From Nocardioides sp. T2.26MG-1 (GTDB taxonomy: Bacteria; Actinomycetota; Actinomycetes; Propionibacteriales; Nocardioidaceae): a stretch of 64,000 bases of DNA. The stretch's first letter is position 1. Each line of letters begins with the position of its first letter. The notes under the pieces are model-generated. The model was not told the DNA's origin and searched no databases. It was given only the letters and a program-made list of their open reading frames with translations. The stretch spans positions 186,001 to 250,000 of the forward strand of contig NZ_CATNLZ010000023.1 in the NCBI RefSeq assembly GCF_950101795.1, in the 5' to 3' direction. Both the position numbers and the translations under genes were made by a program. Shown here piece after piece: positions 40,981 through 49,995 of the stretch.

Positions 40981-43900
40981 TCAGAGGTCGAAAAGCGAGC
41001 CGGCCTCGTGGATGTCCACGTCGGTCTTCGGCTGGTGCGCCTCGCCGCTGGCCTGCGGCTGCGGCTTCTCCTCGGCCGCGGGCTCCTCGGGCTGCTCAGC
41101 CTCCGGCTCGGGCTCGGGCTCCGCTGCGGGCTCCGGCTCCGGCTCTGCGGCTGCCTCGGGCTCGGGCTCGGGCTCGCCGACCGCGGCGTTGGCGGCAGCG
41201 GTGGCCGAGGCGCTGAGCTCCTGCGGGTCGGGGGCCGCGATGTCGAACAGCGAGCCGCCCGAGCTCAGGTCGATCTCGGGCTGCGGCTCCGGCGCCTTCG
41301 CGGGCGCCGCCTTCGGCTCGGCTGCCGTCGGCTCGGCGGCCTTCGGCTCCTCGACCGTCGGCTCGGCGGCCTGCGGCTCCTCGGGAGCGGCGATGTCGAA
41401 CAGCGAGCCACCGGACCCGAGGTCGATCTCGGATTGCGGCTGCTGGGCGGGCTTCTCGGCTGCGGGGGTCTCGGCGGCGTTCGCCGGCGCTCGCTGCTCG
41501 GCCTCCGGTGCGGGCTCGGCGGCCTTCGGCTCGTCGGCGGCGATGTCGAACAGCGAGCCACCGGACCCGAGGTCGGTGTCGGGCTGGGCGGGCTTCTCGG
41601 CTGCCGGGGCCTCGGGGACGCTCGCCGGCGCTCGCTGCTCGACCTGCGGTGCGGGCTCGGCGGCCTTCGGCTCGGGCTCCGCGTCGCCGCCCAGGTCGAA
41701 CAGTGAGCCACCGGACGAGGCGGGCGGGGCCGGGGCCGGCTCGGCCTCCTCCTCGGCGGGCGCCGGGGTGTCGAACAGCGACGTGCCACCGGAGGCCTTG
41801 GCCGCCGGACCGACCTCCGCCGTCTCGGTGACGGTGTCGGTGGTCTGGGTGACGTCGCCCGCCTCCGGCTCCGCCTTGGTCTCCACCGACCGAGCAGCCG
41901 GGGCGGCGGCACCGCCGGAGCCGGGCGCGTACCGGGTGGCCATCTCGCCCTTGACCGAGGCGAGCAGCATCTGCGCCACGTCGAGCACCTCGACCTCGGC
42001 ACGGGCCGCGCCCTTGTCCTGCTGGGCGGTGAGCCCGTCGGAGAGCATCACCCGGCAGAACGGGCAGCCGACCGCGATCTGGTCGGCTCCGGTGCCGACC
42101 GCCTCGATGGTGCGGTTGTCGTTGATCCGCTCCCCGATGGTCTCCTCCATCCACATGCGCGCGCCGCCGGCGCCGCAGCAGAAGGACCGTTCGGAGTTGC
42201 GCTCCATCTCGACGACCTGTGCGCCGGGCAGCACCTGGAGCAGCTCGCGCGGCGGGGTGTAGACGCCGTTGTGGCGACCGATGTAGCACGGGTCGTGGTA
42301 GGTGATCGTGCGCTTGTGGGCGCCGGCACCCTCGCGCACCGGGGTCAGCTTGCCCTCGCGCACCAGCCGGTTGAGCAACTGCGTGTGGTGCACGACCTCG
42401 AGCTCGATGCCGAACTCCTTGTACTCGTTCTTGAGCGTGTTGAAGCAGTGGGCGCAGGTCGAGACGACCTTCTTGACCCGGTACTCCTTGAACGTCTCGA
42501 CGTTCTGCTGGGCGAGGCCCTGGAACACGAACTCGTTGCCGGCCCGGCGGGCGGAGTCACCCGTGCAGGTCTCGCCGTTGCCGAGCACGCCGAAGCTGAC
42601 GCCGGCGATGTCGAGCAGCTCGGCGACCGCGCGGGTGGTCTTCTTGGCCCGGTCCTCGTACGCGCCGGCGCAGCCGACCCAGAACAGCCAGTCGACCTCG
42701 TCGAGCGACTCGATGGTCTCTCCGACGACCTTGACCTCGAAGTCCAGGCCCTTGGCCCAGTCCATGCGCGCGTTGGGCGACATGTTCCAGGGGTTGCCGT
42801 TGTTCTCGAGGCCGCGGAACAGCTGGTTGAGCTCGCTGGGGAAGTTGGACTCGACGAGCACCTGGTAGCGGCGCATGTCGATGATGTGGTCGACGTGCTC
42901 GATGTCGACCGGGCACTGGTTCACGCACGCCCCGCAGGTCACGCACGACCACAGCACGTCGGGGTCGAGGACACCGGACCCGTCCTCGGGCATGTAGAAC
43001 CACTCGTCGCCGGTCTCCCCGATGAGCGGACGCTCGACCTCCTTGGTCAGCGTGGCGTTGCCCTCGAGCAGGCCCTCGCGCTTGCCCTCGTCGGCGAGCA
43101 GGTACGGCGCCTTCGCGAACGCCGCGTCGCGCAGCGCCATGATCATGAGCTTGGGCGAGAGCGGCTTCTCGGTGTTCCACGCCGGGCACTGCGACTGGCA
43201 TCGACCGCACTCGGTGCAGGTCGCCATGTCGAGCAGGCCCTTCCAGGTGAAGTCCTCGACCGCGCCGACGCCGAGCTTGGCGTCCTCGTCGAGGTCGTCG
43301 ATGTCGTCGAGGGTGACCGGCTTGCCGTCGGAGATCAGCGGCTTGGCGGCGCCGAGCGCGACCGGCTCGCGACCGAAGAGGATGTTGATCGGCGCCATGA
43401 AGATGTGCAGGTGCTTGGAGTTCAGCACGAAGATCAAGAACACCAGCATCACGCCGATGTGCAGGAGCAGGCCGATGCCGATCAGGGCGGTGCTGTCGGG
43501 GAGCACCTTGCCGAGCAGGTGCGAGACGAACGCCGCCTTGCCGTAGCCCTCCTCGCCGGTCGCCATGTCGCGGGCTGCGACCGCGCCGCGGAACAGGAAC
43601 ATCGTCCACACGACGTTGAAGATCATGAACAGCGTGAAGTACGCCGGGCCGAGGTGCGAGCCGAAGAAGCGGGACTTGCGGCCCATCTGCTTGGGCTGGT
43701 TGCGCAGCCGGATGGCCCAGAAGACGACGAGCCCGAGCGTGCACATCACGGCGATGAAGTCCTGGAGGAAGCCGAGGACGCCCCAGTTGTTGAAGACGAA
43801 CCAGTGCCATTGCGGGTCGCGCGCGATGAGTGCGGCGTACGCCTCGAGGTAGACCGTGGCCAGGATCAGGAACGCCCACATCACGAAGAAGTGCGCGGTG

Positions 43901-44112
43901 CCGGGCACCGACCACTTGAGCATCTTGCGCTGACCGAACACCTCGACGACCTGCCGCTTGGCCGCGGCGCCGAGGCGGCGGGTCACCCCCGCGACGCGGT
44001 CCGGGGCGGGCTGGCCGTGGGTGATCAGCCGATACAGGAAGAGCACTCGCTTCCCCGCGATCGGCAGGGCTATCGCGTTCATCACGAGGCCCAAGATCAG
44101 CACTGCAGTCAC
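40981..44112 (-). CDS. etfD: EtfD-type membrane Fe-S oxidoreductase with repetitive tail
   Basis: A 1043-residue protein matching the mycobacterial Rv0338c/EtfD type, which re-oxidises the electron-transfer flavoprotein of beta-oxidation and delivers electrons to menaquinone. Residues 1-250 hold five to six spans of NarI-like cytochrome b type. Two ferredoxin clusters follow: CTECGRCQSQCPAW (from Cys299) and CVTCGACVNQCPVD. Two CCG domains follow, for example SFCCGAGGARM, near 640-650. Residues ~740-1043 form an Ala/Pro/Glu-rich disordered tail with six SLFD motifs. The GTG start 44112 is followed by the first span directly. It shares an operator-like motif with fadE5. No etfAB gene is in the window. 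Confidence 0.92.
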   Translation of the reverse strand: MTAVLILGLVMNAIALPIAGKRVLFLYRLITHGQPAPDRVAGVTRRLGAAAKRQVVEVFGQRKMLKWSVPGTAHFFVMWAFLILATVYLEAYAALIARDPQWHWFVFNNWGVLGFLQDFIAVMCTLGLVVFWAIRLRNQPKQMGRKSRFFGSHLGPAYFTLFMIFNVVWTMFLFRGAVAARDMATGEEGYGKAAFVSHLLGKVLPDSTALIGIGLLLHIGVMLVFLIFVLNSKHLHIFMAPINILFGREPVALGAAKPLISDGKPVTLDDIDDLDEDAKLGVGAVEDFTWKGLLDMATCTECGRCQSQCPAWNTEKPLSPKLMIMALRDAAFAKAPYLLADEGKREGLLEGNATLTKEVERPLIGETGDEWFYMPEDGSGVLDPDVLWSCVTCGACVNQCPVDIEHVDHIIDMRRYQVLVESNFPSELNQLFRGLENNGNPWNMSPNARMDWAKGLDFEVKVVGETIESLDEVDWLFWVGCAGAYEDRAKKTTRAVAELLDIAGVSFGVLGNGETCTGDSARRAGNEFVFQGLAQQNVETFKEYRVKKVVSTCAHCFNTLKNEYKEFGIELEVVHHTQLLNRLVREGKLTPVREGAGAHKRTITYHDPCYIGRHNGVYTPPRELLQVLPGAQVVEMERNSERSFCCGAGGARMWMEETIGERINDNRTIEAVGTGADQIAVGCPFCRVMLSDGLTAQQDKGAARAEVEVLDVAQMLLASVKGEMATRYAPGSGGAAAPAARSVETKAEPEAGDVTQTTDTVTETAEVGPAAKASGGTSLFDTPAPAEEEAEPAPAPPASSGGSLFDLGGDAEPEPKAAEPAPQVEQRAPASVPEAPAAEKPAQPDTDLGSGGSLFDIAADEPKAAEPAPEAEQRAPANAAETPAAEKPAQQPQSEIDLGSGGSLFDIAAPEEPQAAEPTVEEPKAAEPTAAEPKAAPAKAPEPQPEIDLSSGGSLFDIAAPDPQELSASATAAANAAVGEPEPEPEAAAEPEPEPAAEPEPEPEAEQPEEPAAEEKPQPQASGEAHQPKTDVDIHEAGSLFDL
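40986..41780 (-). repeat. tail repeats of etfD encoding SLFD motifs
   Basis: The DNA of the etfD tail carries six copies of the unit encoding GGSLFD (residues about 778, 803, 853, 903, 954 and 1039). The central copies at 41241, 41394, 41544 and 41694 are spaced 153, 150 and 150 bases, with near-identical DNA flanks, so recent unit duplication is likely. Each unit is an Ala/Pro/Glu spacer followed by SSGGSLFDIA or similar. Confidence 0.75.
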
Positions 44113-44213
44113 TGGTTGCTCCCTGTCAGGTGGTCGGTCCGCGCGCCCGGGGGCGCGACCGCGAGCCTATTGGCAGCCGCGTTGCCCGTCAGTCCCCCGG
44201 AAGCGTGAGAAGA

Positions 44214-44231
44214 ATCCTACCCATTGGTAAC
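44214..44231 (-). promoter_or_regulatory. etfD promoter with fadE5-like operator
   Basis: On the minus strand GTTACCAATGGGTA is followed by GGAT; the TAGGAT -10 (44214-44219) overlaps the right half of the palindrome TACC-N4-GGTA. The same GTTACY-N4-RGTA motif occurs twice before fadE5. Confidence 0.6.
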
Positions 44232-44245
44232 TTGATCCGGATACA

Positions 44246-44277
44246 GCACAGCTCCCGGCCGAGGCCGGGAGCTGTGC
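44246..44277 (-). terminator. 15-bp stem hairpin after the 5'-nucleotidase gene
   Basis: GCACAGCTCCCGGCC pairs with GGCCGGGAGCTGTGC around two bases (effectively a four-base loop), 13 bases after the nucleotidase stop at 44291. The remainder of 44113-44290 shows only the etfD promoter. Confidence 0.8.
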
Positions 44278-44290
44278 GAGGGCCCGAGGG

Positions 44291-46180
44291 TCAGGGGACC
44301 TGGGTGATCCGGTCGGTCGCGGAGGCCGCCACCGGGTCGTGCTCCTGCAGGTACTTCACGAGAGCGTCGATGTCGAGCCCGCCGAAGTAGCCGTTGGTCG
44401 ACTCCGTGAACGTCGAGAACCCGTCGCCGCCGCCGTACAGGAAGTTGTTGGCGACGACGCGGTAGGTCGCGGCGTCGTCGATCGGCACCATCGGCGTCGC
44501 CGGGTCACCGTCCGCGTCCACCATCACCGAGCCCGGCACCAGCGCGTCGGCGTCGACCGCCGCCGCCTCGGAGGTGTCCCACGCGTAGCTGAGACCCGAG
44601 ACCTGGAGGATCTTGCGGCTGGCCTCGTTGGTGCCGTTCCACTGCTGGTTGAGCAGCGCCTTGATCTGGGCACCCGTCAGGTCCATCGACACCATGTAGT
44701 TGTTGAACGGCTGGACGGTGAAGGTGGCGCCGTAGGTCACATCGCCGGCGGCGTTCTCCAGCAGGTCGGCCCGGATGCCGCCGGGGTTCATCAGCGCGAT
44801 CACCGGCTCGACGGCGGTCCGTCCGCTAGCTCCGGCCTCGACCGTGGAGCCGTCGGCGACCTGGGCGTCGGCGATCAGGTTGCCGAGCGGCGAGTCGCCG
44901 CCGTCGGCGTCGGCGGTCCGGCTGACAGAGGTGCCCGGCTCGATGTGCCCGACGACCTGGTTCTCGATCGGCGCGACCAGGGCCTTGTAGGTGTCGATCA
45001 GCGACTGGACGGCCGGCACCGGCGTCACGTCGGCGCCGTTCTGGGCGATCAGGTTGTCGGCGTACTCCGCCGGCCGCACGACGTCGTGCGTCGTCGGGTC
45101 GATCAGCAGGTGGATCTTGGTGAGCATCCGGCCGATCGACATCGCGCTGGTCAGGAGCCGCGGCTGGCCCTTCGGGTCCTTCACGAGGCAGTTGTACGCC
45201 TGGTGGGTGTGCCCGGACACGACGGCGTCGATCGCGGGGCTGAGCTTCTGCGCGATCTCGAGGGCGGGGCCGCTGACGCCGGAGCAGTCGTTGTAGGCCG
45301 TGGTGTCCGCGGGCTTGACCCCCTCGTGCAGGAGCACCACGATCGACCTGATGCCGCGCTTGCGCAGCTTCGGCACCAGGGCGTTGGCGGTCTTGACCTC
45401 GTCGGCGAACGCCAGGCCCTGCACGCCGGCCGCTGTCACGATGTCGGGCGTGCCCTCGAGCGTCATCCCGATGAACGCGACCTTCTGGCCCTTGACCTTC
45501 ATGATCTTGGTCGCCGGGAAGAGCGTGTCGCGGGCGTGCGCCTGGCCGTCGGCCCACTTGACGTTGGCGGCGAGGTACCGGAAGTCCGCCCCGCCGAAGC
45601 CCTGGTCACCAGGGCAGGAGTTGGCGCCGTTCGCGCCGTCCGGGCCGTCGTCGAGGCAGCCGCCGTTCTGCATCCGGCGCAGCTCGCGCCAGCCCTCGTC
45701 GAACTCGTGGTTGCCGACCGAGGCCACCTGGAGACCCAGCAGGTTCATGGCCTTGATGGTGGGCTCGTCGTGGAACGCGCCCGACAGCAGCGGCGTCGCC
45801 CCGATGAGGTCGCCCGCGGCGACGGTCAGCGGCGCCGCGCCCGCGGCGCGGGACCGCGCGCGCTCCTGCTTGAGCAGTCGGGCGAGGTACGCCGCTCCGC
45901 CGGCCGGGGTGTTGTTGATCCGCCCGCTCGAGCTGGTCGCGGGGACCGGCTCGAGCTGGCCGTGGAAGTCGTTGATCGCCAGCAGGTCGACCTTGACGTA
46001 GTCCTTCTTAGCGCCACCCTTCGCCGGCGAGGCCTTCGTCAGCTGGGTGTAGGTGGCCTTCGCGTCCGGGCGGTGCTCCCGGGTCGCCGTGGCGGACGAG
46101 GCGCCGGCGGCCACCAGGAGCGCCAGTGAGGTGAGTGCTGCTGCAGCAGGCAGGAGACGAGTGTGAACCGTCCGGGACAT
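44291..46180 (-). CDS. secreted 5'-nucleotidase / UshA-like metallophosphoesterase
   Basis: A 629-residue secreted enzyme with a signal peptide (LLPAAAALTSLALLVAAGASSATA). The N-terminal metallophosphoesterase domain has the metal ligands DFHGQLEP, GDLIG, GNHEFDEG, VSGHTHQ and the C-terminal 5'-nucleotidase domain (substrate-binding) has LMNPGGIRADL and NFLYGGGDGFSTF, typical of UshA/CpdB relatives. It hydrolyses extracellular nucleotides to nucleosides and phosphate, a salvage role. Transcription starts near 46180 and stops at the hairpin 44246-44277. The C-terminus has no sorting motif, so it is free or loosely bound. Confidence 0.93.
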   Translation of the reverse strand: MSRTVHTRLLPAAAALTSLALLVAAGASSATATREHRPDAKATYTQLTKASPAKGGAKKDYVKVDLLAINDFHGQLEPVPATSSSGRINNTPAGGAAYLARLLKQERARSRAAGAAPLTVAAGDLIGATPLLSGAFHDEPTIKAMNLLGLQVASVGNHEFDEGWRELRRMQNGGCLDDGPDGANGANSCPGDQGFGGADFRYLAANVKWADGQAHARDTLFPATKIMKVKGQKVAFIGMTLEGTPDIVTAAGVQGLAFADEVKTANALVPKLRKRGIRSIVVLLHEGVKPADTTAYNDCSGVSGPALEIAQKLSPAIDAVVSGHTHQAYNCLVKDPKGQPRLLTSAMSIGRMLTKIHLLIDPTTHDVVRPAEYADNLIAQNGADVTPVPAVQSLIDTYKALVAPIENQVVGHIEPGTSVSRTADADGGDSPLGNLIADAQVADGSTVEAGASGRTAVEPVIALMNPGGIRADLLENAAGDVTYGATFTVQPFNNYMVSMDLTGAQIKALLNQQWNGTNEASRKILQVSGLSYAWDTSEAAAVDADALVPGSVMVDADGDPATPMVPIDDAATYRVVANNFLYGGGDGFSTFTESTNGYFGGLDIDALVKYLQEHDPVAASATDRITQVP

Positions 46181-46282
46181 GGCTCTCCTTGGATCGGGCT
46201 GGGGCCTGCAAGGTAACCGACCCCCGACTTCCCGGGGAAGGCCCGCAGCGCCGACCCTCCCGAAAGGGCAAGCAGCGGTCTG
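46181..46282. other. intergenic, 5'-nucleotidase promoter region
   Basis: A short GC hairpin (CTTCC-CGG-GGAAG, about 46229-46241) is the only structure seen. Upstream promoter elements for the nucleotidase gene are expected here but not clear. Confidence 0.3.
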
Positions 46283-48712
46283 CTAGCCCTGGCGCACCCC
46301 GGTGACCCGTCCGCCGCGGGTGAACGTGACGGTCATCGGCACCCGTGGCTTCGCCGCGGTGCTGGCGCAGAAGCCGTACGTCGTGCCGAGCCGCGTGTAG
46401 GGCTGTCCGACCGCCTCCATGACCTGACGGGTGGTCATGCCGGGGCGGATCAGGGCGCGGACCCGGTCGACCGTCTTGCGCTGCCCTGGGTTGCGGCAGG
46501 AGTCGGGGGCGATGCCCTCGGCCCGCTCCCACATCTGCAGGTAGGCCTCCGCGCCGCGCGCCATGTCGTCCTTGATCTCGGCACCGTCCCCGGTGTGCTG
46601 GGCGTCGGCGACCTTGCCCAGGTCCTGGATCCAGTCCGGGTAGAGGCCGTACTGGGCGACGCCGTCGACGTTGATGTCGTAGACGCGCTCGCCGGCGTGC
46701 TGCTGCCCGACCTGAACGCCGCCGAGGCCGGTGAACGGGTAGGTCACGGGGTTGGGCACGTCGGCCCCGCGTGGGTCGCCCTGGGCGCCCAGCCCGTTGA
46801 TGTCCGCGCCGAAGCCGAGGCCCCAGTAGTAGCGCGGATCCGCCCAGCCGACGTGGGTGCGCCACTTCTCGACGAAGCCGGTCGAGTCGCCGGCGTACGG
46901 TGCGATGAACCCGCCCTCCTCGTAGATCCGCGGGTAGGCGTCGGGCGTCGACCAGGAGTGGCTCGAGAGGACCCCGTGGTAGCCCATCTCGTCGATCTGG
47001 TCGAGGGCCGCGACCCGGGCCTTGACGCTCATGTGGTCGGGGTCGAACAGCATGTGCCGCTTCGCGAGGCCGCGGATCGTGTACTCGCCGAGCGTGGTGA
47101 GGCCGCGGTTGTTGCAGTGGTCCGGGGGCCCGTAGGCGGGCAGCGCGGGCAGGTTGAGGGTGCCGAACAGCTCGGCCACCGCACCGAACAGCGCGTCCTG
47201 CTGGCCGGCGGAGATGTCCGGCGCGGCGAGCTGGTTGTGGTCGTGCGCGCCGGGGATCTCCGGCTCGCAGTGCCGCATGTCCCAGAACGTGCCGGTCTCG
47301 AGGAAGTTGGCGCTGTTGACCGCGACGCCGACCTCGCCGTTGTCGCCGGCGATGCCGGACAGCGCGTTGTCGAACTTGTTGACGAGCTCCATCTGGCGCA
47401 CGCCCATGCGCTTGACCGCGTCGAGCTGCTCGTCGATGCCGGCGATGTCGCAGGCCGGCACGTCACCGCCGGGTAGCGCCTTGAACGTGCAGCCGAACGG
47501 CACGCTGGTCTCGATGCCCATGACCACCGCCATCTTGCCGGCGTTGATGACCTTCCGCGCCTGGAAGGGGTTGGTGACGATCCGGTAGAAGCCCTTGCCG
47601 GGCCCGCCGAACTGGGCGTCGATGTAGTCCTGCATCGCGTACATGTCCTTGGCCTGGAGGCGGACCGAATCCATGTCGTCGCAGGAGTTGTGCTTGATCG
47701 GGTAGAGCTGGCAGAGCTGGTTGTTCTCGACCAGCAGGTTCACGAAGAGCCGCTGCCCGCCGCGCCAGGAGCGCTCCAGCCACCGGTAGTAGGTGCCCTC
47801 GTGGGTCAGCGAGTCGGGCGCCGGCCAGTCCTTGAAGGTCGGCCAGCCGACCGGGTCGTGGTGCGGCCGCCCCGAGAGCACCGACTCGAGGACGCCGCCG
47901 TACCCGCCGGTGGCGGTGTGGTCGGGGCAGTCGACCAGGGCGTACGGCGCGCCGTAGCGGTCCCACGGCTTGCCGCAGTGGGCGTCGCCGCCGAGGAACT
48001 CGAACGCCATGCCGTGCGTGTGGGCGTCGACGTAGCCGCGGACCTCCTGGAACGGCGTGACACCGGCGTGCGGGCGGCCGGTGATGTCGATCTGGGACTC
48101 GGGGTACGCCGCGCAGCCGGTGGTCCGGGTCGGCCGGAACGTCGACGCGCCGCCGAGCGTGAGCGCGCCGACCGCGTTGGCGAAGGAGTAGCGGCCGCCG
48201 CCCAGCGTGGCGATCCGCCACACGGTGTCGGCGCTCGGGTCGCCGGCACGGTCGCCACCGGCGGACACGAAGGCCCGGTCGGTGTCGTAGATGAGGTAGC
48301 GGCCGAGGTCGGTGGCCTTGAAGTAGAACGGCTCGCCGCCGGAGGTGAGCGTGTAGCAGCCGCCCGCGAGCGCGTAGCGGTTCTGGGGGTGCAGCAGCCG
48401 CGGGCCGGTGATCGGCGCGGTGGTGAGGCGGGGGTCGGGCAGGGCGCGCTCGCGCTCGACGTACGCCGCGGCCTCGGCCTTCTCGGCCGCGGTGGTCGGG
48501 TCCCGCGTGATCGCGCCGAGGTCGCCGGCGCGGGAGATCGCGTTCTTGTCGGCCTTGAGGGCTTCGAGCGCGTCCTGCGCGTAGGTGTAGCGCTGGCCCA
48601 GGCCGCCGGGCCGCAGGCCTGCGGCGCCGCCCATCGACACCGCGACGGCCACCACCGTCGCCCCGGCGACGACGGCCATGGTCAGCTGACGGAGGCGTCT
48701 CTTCTCGTTCAC
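46283..48712 (-). CDS. large secreted metal-dependent hydrolase-like protein with BamE-like tail
   Basis: An 809-residue protein with a signal or anchor at the N-terminus (LTMAVVAGATVVAVAVSMGGAAG). An N-terminal beta region with a YTLTSGGEPFYFKATDLGRYL segment is followed by an amidohydrolase-like core (YVDAHTHGMAFEFLGG, LFDPDHMSVKA, VLSSHSWSTPD) consistent with membrane-dipeptidase/TIM-barrel metal sites. The last ~60 residues resemble a SmpA/BamE-like domain (VRALIRPGMTTRQVMEAVGQPYTR). The substrate is unknown. The GTG 48712 (VNEKRRLRQL) with GGAG five bases upstream is chosen. It follows the IclR gene by 52 bases on the same strand, so that regulator may control it. Confidence 0.75.
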   Translation of the reverse strand: MNEKRRLRQLTMAVVAGATVVAVAVSMGGAAGLRPGGLGQRYTYAQDALEALKADKNAISRAGDLGAITRDPTTAAEKAEAAAYVERERALPDPRLTTAPITGPRLLHPQNRYALAGGCYTLTSGGEPFYFKATDLGRYLIYDTDRAFVSAGGDRAGDPSADTVWRIATLGGGRYSFANAVGALTLGGASTFRPTRTTGCAAYPESQIDITGRPHAGVTPFQEVRGYVDAHTHGMAFEFLGGDAHCGKPWDRYGAPYALVDCPDHTATGGYGGVLESVLSGRPHHDPVGWPTFKDWPAPDSLTHEGTYYRWLERSWRGGQRLFVNLLVENNQLCQLYPIKHNSCDDMDSVRLQAKDMYAMQDYIDAQFGGPGKGFYRIVTNPFQARKVINAGKMAVVMGIETSVPFGCTFKALPGGDVPACDIAGIDEQLDAVKRMGVRQMELVNKFDNALSGIAGDNGEVGVAVNSANFLETGTFWDMRHCEPEIPGAHDHNQLAAPDISAGQQDALFGAVAELFGTLNLPALPAYGPPDHCNNRGLTTLGEYTIRGLAKRHMLFDPDHMSVKARVAALDQIDEMGYHGVLSSHSWSTPDAYPRIYEEGGFIAPYAGDSTGFVEKWRTHVGWADPRYYWGLGFGADINGLGAQGDPRGADVPNPVTYPFTGLGGVQVGQQHAGERVYDINVDGVAQYGLYPDWIQDLGKVADAQHTGDGAEIKDDMARGAEAYLQMWERAEGIAPDSCRNPGQRKTVDRVRALIRPGMTTRQVMEAVGQPYTRLGTTYGFCASTAAKPRVPMTVTFTRGGRVTGVRQG

Positions 48713-48764
48713 CGGGGCTCCTTCACGTCGACGGCAGCGGTTCAACGATCAGTGCCCGCTGGGG

Positions 48765-49532
48765 TCACTCGCGGTGCGGCTGGCCACCGATGCGACGGGT
48801 CAGGTGCGCGGCGGTCACCGCGACCGCCTCGACCAGGGCGGCCGGGCCGGAGCCGCCAGGGTCGGCGGGATAGGTCACGGCGACCGCGGCGACGGGGTGC
48901 CGGTTGTGGTCGAGCACCGCGACCGCGACGCTCGCCAGACCGGGCGTGATCTCGCCGTCCTCGACGGCATGCCCGCGCTGCCGGGTGTCGGTGAGCACCC
49001 GGCGCAGCGCGCTGAGCGTCCGCGGGCCGCTGCCGTGCCGGTCGACGAAGTCGCCCGGGCCCGAGTAGAGCGCCCGCACCTGGCTCGACGGGAGCAGCGC
49101 GAGGATGGCACGGCCGCTCGCGGTGAGGTGGGCGGGCAGCCGGACCCCGACGTCAGTGACCAGTGGAGGCCGCCCGGGCGCTCGCTCCTCGACGACGTAC
49201 AGGACCTCGCGGCCGTGCAGGATCGCGAGGTGTGCGGACTGCCGGGTCCGGTCGACGAGGTCGGCCAGCGGGCGCCGGGCGATCCGCTGCAGCGGCTCCT
49301 GGCGGGCGTAGCCGCTGCCGAGCTCGAAGGCCGCCGGTCCGAGCCCGAACCGGTGCTCCTCGGGCAGGTGCACGACGAAGCCCTCGTCGATCATCGCGTG
49401 CAGCAGGTGGTACGTCGTGCTGCGCGGCAGGTCGACCGCGCGCATGATCCGGTCCAGCGCGACCGGGTCGGGCTGGCCGGCGAGGAACCGCAGCACCCGC
49501 AGCGCTCGAGTCGCTGCGGGCACCTGGCTCAT
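48765..49532 (-). CDS. IclR-family transcriptional regulator
   Basis: A 255-residue regulator: N-terminal winged helix (ALRVLRFLAGQPDPVALDRIM with the recognition segment LPRSTTYHLLHAMIDEGFV) and a C-terminal effector domain (GYARQEPLQRIARRPLADLV to LTASGRAILALLP and GHAVEDGEITPGLASVAV). IclR proteins control catabolic genes in response to small organic ligands. Candidates under its control are the downstream hydrolase-like gene (same message) or the hut genes 3.3 kb away, but nothing in the DNA decides. It follows the coiled-coil gene by 10 bases. Confidence 0.92.
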   Translation of the reverse strand: MSQVPAATRALRVLRFLAGQPDPVALDRIMRAVDLPRSTTYHLLHAMIDEGFVVHLPEEHRFGLGPAAFELGSGYARQEPLQRIARRPLADLVDRTRQSAHLAILHGREVLYVVEERAPGRPPLVTDVGVRLPAHLTASGRAILALLPSSQVRALYSGPGDFVDRHGSGPRTLSALRRVLTDTRQRGHAVEDGEITPGLASVAVAVLDHNRHPVAAVAVTYPADPGGSGPAALVEAVAVTAAHLTRRIGGQPHRE

Positions 49533-49542
49533 GCGGCGGAGG

Positions 49543-49911
49543 CTACCCCTCGCGAGACCCCGTGGATCCCGGCTGGTAGCCGTCGGCCCGGTGGTTGACG
49601 TCCGGGTCGAGTGCGTCGGCCTTGCGCAGCACGTCCTCCTGGCGGGCCTCCTCGACGTGCATGCCCTGGCGCGCCTCGGCGGCCCGCTGCTCGGCCTGCT
49701 CGGCCTCCGCGCGGGCGACCTCGGCGCGGGCCTCGGCCTCGGCGGCCCGGCGACGCTCGAGGTCCACCTCGGTCCGCTTGGCGTCAGCCTCGCGGCGCAG
49801 GTGCTCGGCGTGCTGACGGCGCTCCTCGGTGCGGCGCTTGCTCATCAGGTACGCGGCGACGGCGACGGCGAGCAGCACCAGCACCACGACGATGACGATG
49901 ACGGTCTTCAT
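49543..49911 (-). CDS. membrane-anchored coiled-coil protein
   Basis: A 122-residue protein: an N-terminal span (TVIVIVVVLVLLAVAVAAYLM) then a long Arg/Glu/Ala coiled coil (RRTEERRQHAEHLRREADAKRTEV and on to about residue 92) and a short polar tail. GGGAGGA before the ATG at 49911 fixes the start. The type is widespread in actinobacteria without assigned function. It is 10 bases upstream of the IclR gene on the same strand, so it may be in the same message. Confidence 0.8.
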   Translation of the reverse strand: MKTVIVIVVVLVLLAVAVAAYLMSKRRTEERRQHAEHLRREADAKRTEVDLERRRAAEAEARAEVARAEAEQAEQRAAEARQGMHVEEARQEDVLRKADALDPDVNHRADGYQPGSTGSREG

Positions 49912-49995
49912 GGGTCCTCCCTGGTTGTGTAACCCCCGGGAGTCCGTACCCCATCGGCGCCGGATCAGTCCCCGCGCCGACCAGAGGTCGGTGGG

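Noticed and set aside
41241-41710. CRISPR-like array from the ~150-base repeats in the etfD tail
   Set aside because: The repeats are in-frame coding sequence with long spacers that are themselves similar; no cas gene is present.
42271-44208. 645-codon plus-strand frame opposite etfD
   Set aside because: Antisense shadow of a conserved Fe-S protein gene; composition is dominated by codon-bias artefacts.
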